Of a stretch of DNA of 64,000 bases, positions 44,871 through 53,645 are shown piece by piece (within the stretch, counting starts at the first letter, position 1; each line of letters opens with the position of its first letter). The DNA is from an uncultured Victivallales bacterium (GTDB lineage Bacteria > Verrucomicrobiota > Lentisphaeria > Victivallales > UBA1829). The position numbers and the translations under genes are program-made. The notes beneath the pieces were generated by a model. It was not told where the DNA came from. It made no database searches and saw nothing but the letters and a program-made list of their open reading frames with translations. The stretch lies in the NCBI GenBank assembly GCA_934644965.1, contig CAKUDG010000003.1, forward strand, positions 1-64,000, written 5' to 3'.

Positions 44871-45262
44871 TCATCCATTCCTTCTTTTTACGAAATCTTC
44901 GAGAAAAGCAATGGCGGGAGTCAGAAGAGGAAAACGATCAAACTCTTTCCTTGTGTTCTGTTTAATTATAACAAAGGATTTTTCTTCTGTCAAGTCTGCG
45001 GAGTTTTTCATTTTCTTTTTTTTTGCGCAACGGAGCGTCCCAACGGTTCGGAGGAAAAAAGAAAAATGGGGCAATCCGTCCTGAGCAGGGGAAAAAGACC
45101 GCTTCGGAGTGTCTCTCCTCTCCGGAAACCGGGGCGTGAAATTCCGAAAACAAGGAAAAGGAAGATTCCCTGTTTCTCCCGCCTTCTCCCCCTCATACAC
45201 AGCAGGAGGCGGGATGGTGTCCATGCCCGTTTTTTACCCGCCTCCCCCCGCGCAAAAACGGC
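44871..45262. other. Intergenic region with a consensus promoter
   Basis: Holds the promoter and about 88-base leader of the pseudopilin at 44109. The rest, up to the EamA gene end at 45263, has no supported gene; overlapping frames on both strands are fragments. Confidence 0.5.
44965..44993 (-). promoter_or_regulatory. Perfect-consensus sigma-70 promoter of the pseudopilin at 44109
   Basis: On the minus strand TTGACA (44988-44993) and TATAAT (44965-44970) match the housekeeping consensus at every base with a 17-base spacer. Transcription should begin near 44958. Confidence 0.8.
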
Positions 45263-46288
45263 TCAGATGGAATTGGAATTCCCCGCTTCAGAGAGAGGCG
45301 GGGCGCCGGAAGACGCGGAAGAGGAAGCAGCTGAGGCGGAGGGAGACGATTCCGGAGAAGGAGAAGCCCCTTCATTCCCTCCCGCCACGGATTTCCTCCC
45401 CATGACAACCAGCGTGACGGACCCCAGAATGACAAGGACCCCCAGGGATTGTTTGAACGACAAAGTTTCTCCGAAAAGCGTAATCCCGAAAAAAAGCGCC
45501 GTCACCGGTTCCAGTGCGCCGAGAATGGCCGTTCTCGTCGGTCCGATATCGCGGATGGCTATTGCCATGAAGAGAAATGAAAGCAGCGAGGGAAACACCG
45601 CCAGAGCAAGCGCACAGCAGAAACTGAACAGATCCGGCAGTTTCTGCAGTTCCGCTCCGCACTTCAGGGAAAAGAAAAACACCGGGAGCCCGAACAACAG
45701 TGAATAAAACGTCAGGGCGGCGGCCGAGAGATCCCGGATCGAAGTCACTTTCAGAAGCACCATGTACACGGAATACGTCAGAGCGGCGAGAAGAACAAAT
45801 GCCACCCCGGTAAAATTCAATCCCCCTTCCGCCTCCCCGGGAGAAAGCAGTCCGATCCCGGCAACTGCAAGAATCATCCCGATCAGCGTGGATATGCTCT
45901 GCCTCACATGAAAACAGGCGAACATGATCCCGCAGACAATCACCGGATACACAAACATGATCGTGATCGCAATCCCGGCATCTATGTAATGAAAACTCAG
46001 AAACAGAAACAGGGAGGAAAAGCCCAGCAGAATCCCGCTCACCCCCATCGGAATCCTCTGCCGCTGTCCCAGCCTCAGGCTCTGTCCGCGCAGCAGCATG
46101 AATCCCCCCAGCAGAAGAATCGTGAACAAATAACGGTAAAACAGCACGGATGAGGTGCTCAGCCCCCTTTCATACAAAGGCAGCGCAAAAAGAGGATTCA
46201 TCCCGTAGGTGACTGCGGCCAGAATCCCGCAGAGGGGCCCCGTATTTTCCCACCCGTTTTCATCCGCCGCTTTTCTCCTCATTCCCAT
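45263..46288 (-). CDS. EamA-family (drug/metabolite) transporter
   Basis: 341 residues from the ATG at 46288; another ATG at 46312 is possible and neither has a good binding site. Ten membrane helices in two EamA repeats, with ITIMFVYPVIVCGI and the second-repeat end GPTRTAILGALEPVTALFFGITLFGE. Likely an exporter or exchanger of small metabolites; substrate unknown. A C-terminal tail of about 40 residues rich in Ser/Pro/Ala/Gly follows the last helix. Confidence 0.85.
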   Translation of the reverse strand: MGMRRKAADENGWENTGPLCGILAAVTYGMNPLFALPLYERGLSTSSVLFYRYLFTILLLGGFMLLRGQSLRLGQRQRIPMGVSGILLGFSSLFLFLSFHYIDAGIAITIMFVYPVIVCGIMFACFHVRQSISTLIGMILAVAGIGLLSPGEAEGGLNFTGVAFVLLAALTYSVYMVLLKVTSIRDLSAAALTFYSLLFGLPVFFFSLKCGAELQKLPDLFSFCCALALAVFPSLLSFLFMAIAIRDIGPTRTAILGALEPVTALFFGITLFGETLSFKQSLGVLVILGSVTLVVMGRKSVAGGNEGASPSPESSPSASAASSSASSGAPPLSEAGNSNSI

Positions 46289-46756
46289 TGATAAACCCGC
46301 TGAAAATAACATCGGAAAGAATCTTCATTTCACGGAAATGCCGTTTTGAATCCTGTTTTCCCAGGTCTTTTCTTCCATGATCCGGATTCCCGCAACATAA
46401 CATGGAAAGAATGGAAATCACCGGGGCATCCTCATGACTTCCCAAACGGTCAATCAGAGTTTCCTTCCCTCCCGGGGATCATCAAACGGATCCCCCTTCC
46501 CGCCGCCTGGCTTCTGCTCTTCTTTCCGGACGGGGAGAAAAAATAACATTCTGAAAAAAACGGGCTTAATATACTTTTCTTCCCCTGATTTTCAATCATC
46601 GCCCAAAGAAAAATGAAGCGTATTCTGAGAAGGCGGGAGAGTGGGGGAATGGAAGATTCTGAATTTGCTCCCCCGGAGAAGTCTCATTTTTCCGGGGGGA
46701 GGAGAGATCGTTTCCGCGGGGGGATCTTGCGGCAGAGAGACTGGGATTGACGCCTT
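46289..46756. other. Intergenic region with a G/C hairpin
   Basis: No supported gene. CCCCCGGA (46670-46677) and TCCGGGGG (46691-46698) form a perfect 8-bp stem with a 13-base loop downstream of the leftward pseudopilin at 46757; there is no T tract, so termination by it would be weak. Confidence 0.45.
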
Positions 46757-47569
46757 TCAAAGAAGGGTATTGAAAATCCGGGAGCTGTCTGTATTGGACT
46801 TCAGATAATAGTGAAATCCGGCTTCTAGAGAATTCCATGCTTCCTGATGCCCGTCATAAAAGAGAATATTCACCATGTTCGTGTGGCGCCCGTACATCAA
46901 GTCCTGGAATTTCAATGCGCCAGCCTCCCCCGTAAAGGAGCTGATCCCGGAGAGGACGTAACCGGCAATGGTCCCGTCCTGAGAAATACCGACACCTGGC
47001 AGATAATAATTCGGTGTAATCATATAATTGTAAAAAGAATACGTATTTGAAAAATCCATCAGACTCGAACGCGCAGAAGGAGTGCGTATTTCAGGGACCC
47101 GGATTCCGTCCATCGGATCGTGAATTGCCGATTCCTTGTTCAGTCCCCCGTAGTGGGTCGCAAGGTAATAGCGCGTGGCCCCTTTGTCGATCCCGTTCGG
47201 GCATTTCATGAATTTCGGTACGGGAGTAGTCCCGTTGATGGCGTGTCCGCGCGCAGAATCATATTCATATCGAAGAATTTCCTGCCAGTAAATCGTGGTA
47301 AGGGAAGTGTAATAGGGATTGGCAAGCTTCACCGTCCAGCTCGGTGTCACATAACCGTAGGTTTCCGCATAGCCGGAATCCAGCAGGGAAAGATTTTTCA
47401 GATTCCCCGCACACAGAATCCGTTTTGCAGACTCCCGCGCCTTCCCGAGCGCCGGAAGAAGCAACGATGCAAGAAGAACCACAACCGCAATGACCACAAG
47501 AAGTTCAATCAGTGTGAAATTCCCTTTGCGACAAATTCTGCCCATCCCTATCCAAAACCGATGTTTCAT
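46757..47569 (-). CDS. Type II secretion-like pseudopilin, divergent member
   Basis: 270 residues. Leader ending RKGNFTLIELLVVIAVVVLL, then LLLPALGKARESAKRILC. The C-terminus NILFYDGHQEAWNSLE keeps the Asp-Gly-His feature, but the middle (PNGIDKGATRYYLATHYGG) differs clearly from the other three family members here. A second ATG at 47545 would give a shorter leader. A possible promoter (TTGTAA, 16 bases, CATAAT at 47782-47809) lies over 200 bases upstream. Confidence 0.78.
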   Translation of the reverse strand: MKHRFWIGMGRICRKGNFTLIELLVVIAVVVLLASLLLPALGKARESAKRILCAGNLKNLSLLDSGYAETYGYVTPSWTVKLANPYYTSLTTIYWQEILRYEYDSARGHAINGTTPVPKFMKCPNGIDKGATRYYLATHYGGLNKESAIHDPMDGIRVPEIRTPSARSSLMDFSNTYSFYNYMITPNYYLPGVGISQDGTIAGYVLSGISSFTGEAGALKFQDLMYGRHTNMVNILFYDGHQEAWNSLEAGFHYYLKSNTDSSRIFNTLL

Positions 47570-48132
47570 CCCCGTTCATCCTTCCTGTATTTTTGCCCGG
47601 ATGGCACGCCTCGCGGACAAAGTGATGATAAAAATGACAAAGAGCAAGATCGGTTCATTCGACGAATTTTCCCCCTCCCCCGCCGCAGGATCGGCATAGC
47701 TTCCGGCAGACGAATTTCTGCGCAGTTCACAGCCGGGAAAAAACAGGCAAAACAGAGGAAATCCCGACAAAACCATAATGTATTATGGCATCATGTTTTT
47801 CCATTACAAGCCCTTCCCGTAAAAAATCGTATTTTTTTCATATTTCGCGCAGAGGGCTTCTTCTGCGGTATCATGCTCCATTTCCGGGCTCCGTCACACA
47901 GGCTTCAGGAAAAACATTTTTCTCAAAGTTGAAAAAGGACAAGAAGATTTTTCTTCTGTCCTTCCCCGCTCAGAAAAAGGACTTTTTTCCCCTTCTCAAC
48001 CTCCCGTTTTTCAAAGTCCGGGCAACAGCAATGGGACTCCGGCAAATACAGGGGATGCAGGAATCAGCCGAAATGCATTTCATCTTTTCCCGGAACAAAG
48101 GATCCGGGGGAAATAAATGTCTGTACAGACAC

Positions 48133-48268
48133 AAAAAAAGGGAGGCGTTGCCCGCAGGGGGGGCGGGACAACGCCTTTTGGGAAGAGAAATATTCGGACT
48201 CCGAAGAACAGCCGGCGTGGCAAGGGGAATACCAGCGTTCCGACCATGAAAACGTTCTTCTTCGCCTG
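48133..48268 (-). ncRNA. Candidate small RNA of about 135 nt
   Basis: A perfect TTGACA-17-TATAAT promoter predicts a start near 48268, and a strong terminator with seven T (48133-48139) predicts the end. Between them no ribosome binding site and start pair is apparent, and the sequence folds: GAAGAAC near the 5' end is complementary to GTTCTTC about 45 bases later, followed by a small hairpin TTCGG-AGT-CCGAA, then the terminator stem. It lacks the signature bases of 4.5S RNA, tmRNA and RNase P RNA. A 76-codon frame from 48310 overlaps but begins upstream of the predicted start. Confidence 0.6.
48143..48176 (-). terminator. Intrinsic terminator of the candidate small RNA
   Basis: AGGCGTTG (48143-48150) pairs perfectly with CAACGCCT (48169-48176), with inner CCCGC/GCGGG pairing. 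On the minus strand CCC and seven T follow. On the plus strand only four T follow. Confidence 0.75.
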
Positions 48269-48274
48269 TGAGTT

Positions 48275-48303
48275 ATTATATACCGCGTCCATTGCATTGT
48301 CAA
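48275..48303 (-). promoter_or_regulatory. Perfect-consensus sigma-70 promoter upstream of the candidate small RNA
   Basis: On the minus strand TTGACA (48298-48303) and TATAAT (48275-48280), spacer exactly 17 bases. No protein-coding start with a binding site follows at a usual distance, which points to an RNA product. Confidence 0.8.
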
Positions 48304-48529
48304 GATGCAAAAGCTAAAAAAAAGCGATTTTTCTTAAAAATGAGAAGCCATCTGCAGAAATGCCCTGCAAAGCGCAGGAAAAATCCGCTGAAGAGGAATT
48401 CCGCCTCCTCACATTCCACCCGCCCCTTCTTCCCCCCTCCCCCCCTTTTTTTTCAGAGGACAACACCCGGGGCCGAGATCAAAAGGAAACAGGAAAAAGG
48501 GATGAACAGGAAAAAGAGAAAAGAAAAAA

Positions 48530-48556
48530 GGGAAGAGGCAGGCGGCGCCTCTTCCC
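48530..48556 (-). terminator. Intrinsic terminator of the hydrogenase operon
   Basis: GGGAAGAGGC (48530-48539) and GCCTCTTCCC (48547-48556) form a perfect 10-bp stem with a 7-base loop. Read leftward a T-rich run follows. It lies 37 bases after the hydrogenase stop. Confidence 0.85.
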
Positions 48557-48592
48557 TCATTTTCCAGTACAGTCTGATACAGATGAGATAAA

Positions 48593-50107
48593 TTAAGATT
48601 CTTTCTTTTCGGGAACGGGAGGAAGCTTACCGACCGTCATCCCGGAGGAAGCACCCGGTTGACGTTTCAAAGCCACCGTTGCCAGTTTGACATCGCAAAG
48701 AGCGCAGGGGCCGCCGACGCATCCACCTTCACAGGCCATCACTTCCAGGAAATTTCCGGGGAGTTTGCCCATGCCGTACAGTTTGAGCTGGGTCAACGTT
48801 TTTTTGGTGATGCCGTCAATGAAATGGGTGTCGACCTTCATCTCCTGGATTTTCTCCTTGCATTCGGGATCATTCGCCGCGGCGTTGAGGAGGGCTGCGG
48901 TGACGCCGCAGCTGGTGGCGAAACCACGGGCATACGGATCTGCCTGACGGTCCAGTTTTTCCTCCGGACAGGAAGTGACGTCGATTTCCTTTGCTGCAAA
49001 GAGAGAGGCCAGTTCCTCGAAAGTCATGACGTAATCGACCGATTCCTCCGCGGCCGCCTCCCGACGTTTCGCCAGGCAGGGACCGATGAAGACCGTCACC
49101 GAATCCGGATAGCGCTTCTTGACCTCGCGTCCCGCAAAGACCATCGGGCTCGGGGTGGAGGAAACATAGGGGAGAAGCTCTTTCACATGCCTCCGCACAG
49201 CCTCGACGTAGGCAGGACAGCAGGAAGAGGTCATGAGCCGGTCTCCGCGCTCCATTCTTTCAAAGAACTCCTTCGTCTCATGATCGGCCGTCATTTCCGC
49301 CCCGAACGCAACCTCCTCCATGTGGGAGAAGCCGACCGCCTTCAACGCGGAAGCAATCTGCCCCAGCGTTCCGGGAAAATGCCCCGAAATGGCAGGAGCC
49401 ACCATCGCAATCACCTGGCGCCCGGCACGGATATGCTTCAATACGTCAATGATGTGGGAGCGCTCCATAATGGCGCCAAACGGACACGCTTTCATGCACT
49501 TGCCGCAGGCAATGCATTTGGAGAAGTCGATTTTTTCGGTTCCGTCCGGATTTTTGCTCAGCGCACCGACCGGACACGCTTCCTCACAGGGAATCGGGAT
49601 CCGGATAATCGCGTGATAGGGACAGACCTGTGTGCATTTGCCGCAGTCGATGCACTTGGTGTGGTCGATATGCGAATGCCCGTCACGCACGGACGTCGCC
49701 TGTTTCGGACAGACGAAAACGCAGGGGCGCGCAAAACATCCCTGGCACGCATCCGTTACCATGTACTGAGACTTCACACACGCATGGCACGCCATTCCCA
49801 GAAGACTCAAAGCCTCCGCCGGAGCCTTCTCCCTTTTCAGAGCCTCTTCACAGTATTCCGAAACCGGTTTGAAATCATCCTGATCCGCCTCGACCGCAAA
49901 GCCGAGCATGGAAATCAGACGATAGCGCAGAATGGCGCGGTCCAGATAGATGCAGCAGCGGGAAGGCGAATGACCGCGGGGACGCATCAGATACGGGATC
50001 CGGTCCATTTCCCGGTTTCGATCTTCTCCCTCGAACGCCCGGATCAGGTTGATCAGGAGTTCGCGGCGGGTCCTGAGTGAATCATTCTGCATGGCCATCT
50101 GGATCAC
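48593..50107 (-). CDS. Monomeric [FeFe] hydrogenase, group B-like
   Basis: 504 residues from a GTG at 50107 overlapping the previous stop (GTGA); an ATG at 50098 has better binding-site spacing. N-terminal Cys-rich region (MACHACVKS, TDACQGCFARPC) and two to three [4Fe-4S] ferredoxin motifs (CIDCGKCTQVCP, CIACGKCMKACP). H-cluster motifs: TSSCCPAYVEA (L1), FIGPCLAKRREA (L2), EVMACEGGCVGGPC (L3). TSCCPAY rather than TSCCPGW fits group B. Probably makes or oxidises H2 in the cytoplasm with ferredoxin. Maturases HydE/F/G are not in the window. Confidence 0.9.
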   Translation of the reverse strand: MIQMAMQNDSLRTRRELLINLIRAFEGEDRNREMDRIPYLMRPRGHSPSRCCIYLDRAILRYRLISMLGFAVEADQDDFKPVSEYCEEALKREKAPAEALSLLGMACHACVKSQYMVTDACQGCFARPCVFVCPKQATSVRDGHSHIDHTKCIDCGKCTQVCPYHAIIRIPIPCEEACPVGALSKNPDGTEKIDFSKCIACGKCMKACPFGAIMERSHIIDVLKHIRAGRQVIAMVAPAISGHFPGTLGQIASALKAVGFSHMEEVAFGAEMTADHETKEFFERMERGDRLMTSSCCPAYVEAVRRHVKELLPYVSSTPSPMVFAGREVKKRYPDSVTVFIGPCLAKRREAAAEESVDYVMTFEELASLFAAKEIDVTSCPEEKLDRQADPYARGFATSCGVTAALLNAAANDPECKEKIQEMKVDTHFIDGITKKTLTQLKLYGMGKLPGNFLEVMACEGGCVGGPCALCDVKLATVALKRQPGASSGMTVGKLPPVPEKKES

Positions 50108-50370
50108 TTCTCCTTTGCGGCGATTTCACGGAGTGCGTCGATAATCCGGTCGATGGAGGCGTTTGCAACGATCACGGAATCATTGATCCGGACAAAGGGA
50201 GCCTTCCCGTGGTTGCTGTTCTTGCAGAACCCCAGACAGGTGTTGCCGAAAATTTCAACACGGTCCTTGAGTTCTTCGGGAATGAAATCCTCCAGATTCT
50301 GCAGTTCCGCAGCGCCCAGAATGAAGCATGTCGTCCCGACGCAGATTTCCACCTTGATTTTTTCCTGCAT
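50104..50370 (-). CDS. NuoE-like thioredoxin-fold [2Fe-2S] protein
   Basis: 88 residues. ICVGTTCFILGA gives the Cys-x4-Cys pair and GNTCLGFCKN the Cys-x3-Cys pair of the [2Fe-2S] thioredoxin-like fold found in NuoE/HndA subunits. Lacks the N-terminal helical part of NuoE. Probably transfers electrons to or from the hydrogenase encoded next. GGAGG lies 12 bases before the ATG. Confidence 0.83.
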   Translation of the reverse strand: MQEKIKVEICVGTTCFILGAAELQNLEDFIPEELKDRVEIFGNTCLGFCKNSNHGKAPFVRINDSVIVANASIDRIIDALREIAAKEK

Positions 50371-50394
50371 AATGAAATCGTTCCTCCATATATT

Positions 50395-51591
50395 TCAGAA
50401 ATATCTGATGATCACTTTCTTCAAATACTTTTCCTCAAGGACCTGCTTGAGTTTCTTGACGATGTTCCGGCGGATCTCCAGATCCACCGGAAGATTCGGA
50501 TCCTGATGCGCCTCATTGACTTTGGTCCCGACAATCAGTTCCACCACATCGCTTTCCAGAAAGATGTCCATCATTCTCTTCACGGTGGAGGATTCCGGAT
50601 TCATGTTCCCGGTCTCCAGAGTTTTCACCAGTTCCGTCAGGGTCAGGATGCCTTCGGTCACCAGGGCGATCCCGTCCATTTTGGAACTGGGGGGGACTTT
50701 TGCGTCCATGTGGCGCCAGTCGGTTTTCAGGGGGCGGGAAAGTTCACGGCTCAGAATGGAGGCGGTGGTGCCTCCGGAGACGATGACTTTGCCGTCAAAG
50801 TTCAATGCGGTCTCGGCGAATTCGCGGTCGCGGTCAGGCTTGAAGGGCGGGCCGGTCAGCAGACGCAGGCGGCGCGGCCGGCGAAGATAGATCACCGTGC
50901 AGCTGATATCGTCTATCGCCCGCTGTTCGGGATTTTTCAGCAGGGCCTGAGTCACGACCAGACGGGAAAGATCCCGTGCGGAGATGTCCGGCTTGTTTGC
51001 GACCGTCTCCTGAATGAATTTCAGGCAGCCTTCGCGCCGCCATCCGAATTTCGTAATGCTGAATCCAAGACCCGCCTGACTGACGCCGTCGCTGAAAAAA
51101 ATAATCCGGTCGTCCGGAATCACCTTCAAATCGAAAACTTCCAGTTTCCGGTTTGGCCAGCGTTCGGCATACATGGTCCTGTGATCCCACTGCAGATCCT
51201 TGCCGGCACGCAGATGGATGAAACGGGGATTGTCCATTTCAATGATGCGGACACGGCCGCCGGAACGGACGTCCGCCACGGTGAAGGTGGCATAGCTGAT
51301 CTTCCGCTTCTCGCAGACAGGAAGACTGTCCATGATGATCTCCGCGGCCTGCACAATCTCCACATTGCTGTCCCGGAAGAGTTTCAAGGCCATGGTCGTG
51401 GTCATCTTGGAAAGGAGCGCGGCCTTGATGCCGCTCCCGAGACCGTCGGAAAGAACGGCGAGGGTGCGGGCTTCATCATCCAGACGGATGCTCTGGAAAT
51501 CGTCCCCGCAGACGCTCTGCCCGGTCTTGATTTTCTGGGAGCACTCAATCTCCACAAAAGTTTCTTCCAGAATGGGATTCTCCGTACTCAT
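50395..51591 (-). CDS. SpoIIE-type PP2C phosphatase of the hydrogenase operon
   Basis: 398 residues. Residues about 20-235 form a SpoIIE/PP2C domain: CGDDFQSIRLDD, LAVLSDGLGSGIKAALLS, DDRIIFFSDGVSQAG and AIDDISCTVIYL supply the metal aspartates. The C-terminal 160 residues are unassigned, starting GKVIVSGGTTASILSREL, and contain SSKMDGIALVTEGILTL. Presumably dephosphorylates a Ser/Thr-phosphorylated partner in response to the sensory hydrogenase encoded just upstream. No anti-sigma antagonist of the SpoIIAA type is in the window. Confidence 0.85.
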   Translation of the reverse strand: MSTENPILEETFVEIECSQKIKTGQSVCGDDFQSIRLDDEARTLAVLSDGLGSGIKAALLSKMTTTMALKLFRDSNVEIVQAAEIIMDSLPVCEKRKISYATFTVADVRSGGRVRIIEMDNPRFIHLRAGKDLQWDHRTMYAERWPNRKLEVFDLKVIPDDRIIFFSDGVSQAGLGFSITKFGWRREGCLKFIQETVANKPDISARDLSRLVVTQALLKNPEQRAIDDISCTVIYLRRPRRLRLLTGPPFKPDRDREFAETALNFDGKVIVSGGTTASILSRELSRPLKTDWRHMDAKVPPSSKMDGIALVTEGILTLTELVKTLETGNMNPESSTVKRMMDIFLESDVVELIVGTKVNEAHQDPNLPVDLEIRRNIVKKLKQVLEEKYLKKVIIRYF

Positions 51592-51600
51592 GAGTCTGTC

Positions 51601-53334
51601 TCAGCCTCCGGCCTGTTCAGAGGGATTCTTCGGCTTCGCCTTGTAGCCGCTGGCCACTTCGTGAAGCAGGATCTCGGTGTCGGCCATGTGTTCGCCGAGG
51701 TACATGGCGATCTTCTGGACCGTTTCCACATTCTTCTTGATCACTTCGTTGGCCTTCTCGGCAATCTGTTCACGGCGCATTTCCGTCTGCGTGACATCCT
51801 GAATGATGGCGCCCACAATCTGGTGCGGCTCAATGGAGAAAATGGTCACGTTGAAGATCTTGTCTTTTTCCATCTGGTTGTTCAGAATCAGGTCCTTCCC
51901 CGTTTTCAGGACGGTATCGAAGAGTTCCGTGAACTCCAGAATCGTGCAGAGTTCCGCGCCGGCGAGTCCGGGTTCGGCGTCATAAGCCATTTTCGTGTCC
52001 TCGCCGAACAGAGAGGCAAAGGCTTCGTTGCACTCGATGATTTTCAGGTTCCGGTCCGCAATCACCACGCCGGAAGGAATGTATTTGATGAGCGCGTTAC
52101 TCTTCTTCTGCGCCATCCGACGGAGGTGGGAAAGGCACATGGCAGACTCCGCTTTCCCGGACAGACGTGCTATGGCGAAGTCGCGGCAGGTCGGATATCC
52201 GCAGCCGCCGCAGTTCAGTTCATCCTCCGCGGCATATTTGCCGATTTCGGCAAGAGCGGAGCGGATTTCCTCTTCGGAGACGGGTTTTTCCGTCTGGACA
52301 TCGGCGCTGAAGGTTTCCGAAATGTCGACTTCCACCTTCCGGTCCAGACTGTTCCGGACCGTGGACTCCTCAATCGTCGCCAGAATCCCGCCGATGGAGG
52401 ATTCATCCCCATGCATGGAAGGGCCGTTGACGCAGCCGCCGTTACACGCCAGACATTCGATGAACACCCCGTGAGGCAGAGAGTCCAGACGGCTCTTCGG
52501 CCCCAGAACGCGTTTGATGTTGTTCAGCCCCGAAAGAGTCAGATAATACGAATTGTCACCGGGCGCCCCGCGGAGGGTTTCATTCATTCCGCCCTCCACG
52601 GCGTAGAGACGGCCTTCCACTGCTGCGGACGGGACAAAAACATCCTCCGCTCCGGGAAGAGTACCCAGAAAATCCACACCGTCCTGTTTCATCCAGAGTT
52701 TCAGATCGTCAAAGGTCAGCGCCACGTCCAGAAGTTCCGGATGGGCGGCGCTCTCGTTCTTCTTCGCGGCGCAGGGACCGAAAAACACCACCGCAATGTC
52801 GCTGCCGTATTCCTTCTTCAGAAAACGGCAGTGCGAAAGAAGGGGGGACAGCATCGGCACAATGGAATCCACACGCTCAGGCAGATATTTCCGGATGTAG
52901 GACACCGTTGCGGGACAGGCGGGAGAAATGAAAAGCCGCCCGGGGTTCTCACGCAGGAGCCGCCCGGTCTCAGAACTCAGAAGCTGGGCTCCGAGCGCGG
53001 TCTCGCTGACTCCGGCAAAACCCAGTTTCTTCAGGCCCGCGATCAGTTTGGCGGAATCCAGTTCCTGGAAATAACTGGTCCAGCTCGGTGCAATGGAAGC
53101 ATAGACTTTCCGCCCCTGGGAAATCAGGAATTTTGCGTGGTTCAGATCCGGACGGATGCGTTTCGCCCCCGCTGGACAGACTTTCACACAAGTCCCGCAG
53201 GCCACGCAGAGTTCGGGAATCACGCTGGCGCTGCCGTTCGTCACCCGGATCGCCTTGCAGGGACAGTGACGGACGCATTTGTAGCAGTCCTGACATTCAT
53301 TCGTCACCGTATAGACAGGAAAACCCGTATTCAT
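51601..53334 (-). CDS. Putative sensory [FeFe] hydrogenase with PAS domain (group C-like, HydS type)
   Basis: 577 residues. Two N-terminal [4Fe-4S] motifs (CQDCYKCVRHCPC, CVACGTCVKVCP), a hydrogenase domain with altered H-cluster motifs FISPACPATVSY (L1), FFGPCAAKKNE (L2) and ECLACNGGCVNGPS (L3), a further Fe-S site (LNCGGCGYPTC) at about 400, and a PAS domain (about 435-550: GVVIADRNLKIIECNEAFASLFG). This layout is that of sensory group C enzymes, thought to detect H2 and signal rather than turn over rapidly. The adjacent SpoIIE phosphatase fits the phosphatase-linked subgroup. Start ATG overlaps the previous stop (ATGA). Confidence 0.88.
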   Translation of the reverse strand: MNTGFPVYTVTNECQDCYKCVRHCPCKAIRVTNGSASVIPELCVACGTCVKVCPAGAKRIRPDLNHAKFLISQGRKVYASIAPSWTSYFQELDSAKLIAGLKKLGFAGVSETALGAQLLSSETGRLLRENPGRLFISPACPATVSYIRKYLPERVDSIVPMLSPLLSHCRFLKKEYGSDIAVVFFGPCAAKKNESAAHPELLDVALTFDDLKLWMKQDGVDFLGTLPGAEDVFVPSAAVEGRLYAVEGGMNETLRGAPGDNSYYLTLSGLNNIKRVLGPKSRLDSLPHGVFIECLACNGGCVNGPSMHGDESSIGGILATIEESTVRNSLDRKVEVDISETFSADVQTEKPVSEEEIRSALAEIGKYAAEDELNCGGCGYPTCRDFAIARLSGKAESAMCLSHLRRMAQKKSNALIKYIPSGVVIADRNLKIIECNEAFASLFGEDTKMAYDAEPGLAGAELCTILEFTELFDTVLKTGKDLILNNQMEKDKIFNVTIFSIEPHQIVGAIIQDVTQTEMRREQIAEKANEVIKKNVETVQKIAMYLGEHMADTEILLHEVASGYKAKPKNPSEQAGG

Positions 53335-53645
53335 TCCCCGCTTCCTCCCTCCGTCATGTTTCCATTTTCATTTTCATTCTCATTTTTATTTTCAAAAAGA
53401 TCCCGCATCAGCTGCAGGACAATGTTCTGGTCAATCCCCCCATAGCGTTTGCCGTTGATCGTGATATTCGGCCCCGTCGCACAACTGTCCTGGCAAAGGC
53501 AGCAGTTGAAATCCAGGTCGATTTCATCACGCAGTCCGTGTTCTTCAAGATACTTTTCGATTACTCTGAGATTCGCCTCGTTGCCCCGGGCGAAACAGGA
53601 GCTTCCCAGACAAATTCTGATCACGGGTTTCGGCATGGGATTCAT
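53331..53645 (-). CDS. NuoE-like [2Fe-2S] protein, first gene of the hydrogenase operon
   Basis: 104 residues from 53645; the ATG at 53636 has AGGAG nine bases upstream and may be the true start (101 residues). ICLGSSCFARG and FNCCLCQDSCATGPNI give the two Cys pairs of a thioredoxin-like [2Fe-2S] domain. The C-terminus is a short Asn/Glu repeat. Overlaps the sensory hydrogenase gene by four bases, so the two are coupled; it probably feeds electrons to it. Confidence 0.82.
   Translation of the reverse strand: MNPMPKPVIRICLGSSCFARGNEANLRVIEKYLEEHGLRDEIDLDFNCCLCQDSCATGPNITINGKRYGGIDQNIVLQLMRDLFENKNENENENGNMTEGGSGE
53354..53396. repeat. Imperfect hexanucleotide ATTTTC repeat in the NuoE-like gene
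   Basis: Plus-strand sequence is a run of imperfect ATTTTC units encoding alternating Asn and Glu near the C-terminus of the first NuoE-like protein. Unit length is two codons, so slippage would not shift the frame. Confidence 0.7.

Larger units (their letters stand above)
47570..48592. other. Intergenic region carrying a probable small RNA and the hydrogenase operon terminator
   Basis: About 1 kb without a supported protein gene. Its right half contains a consensus promoter, a structured transcript and a terminator (48133-48303), and then the terminator of the hydrogenase operon at 48530-48556. The left half, up to about 48000, shows only AT/GC patches and short frames. Confidence 0.55.

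Noticed and set aside
48133..48268. 4.5S, 6S or tmRNA identity for the candidate small RNA
   Set aside because: The conserved SRP loop, the tmRNA T-arm-like end and the 6S bubble with paired ends are not visible.
48080..48310. Small minus-strand protein of 76 residues
   Set aside because: It would start upstream of the predicted transcription start and contains the terminator stem, so an RNA is the better explanation.
50077..53445. 1122-codon plus-strand open frame, the longest in the window
   Set aside because: It lies antisense to four well-supported hydrogenase-operon genes and its sequence has no domain; high G/C at third positions makes antisense frames stay open.
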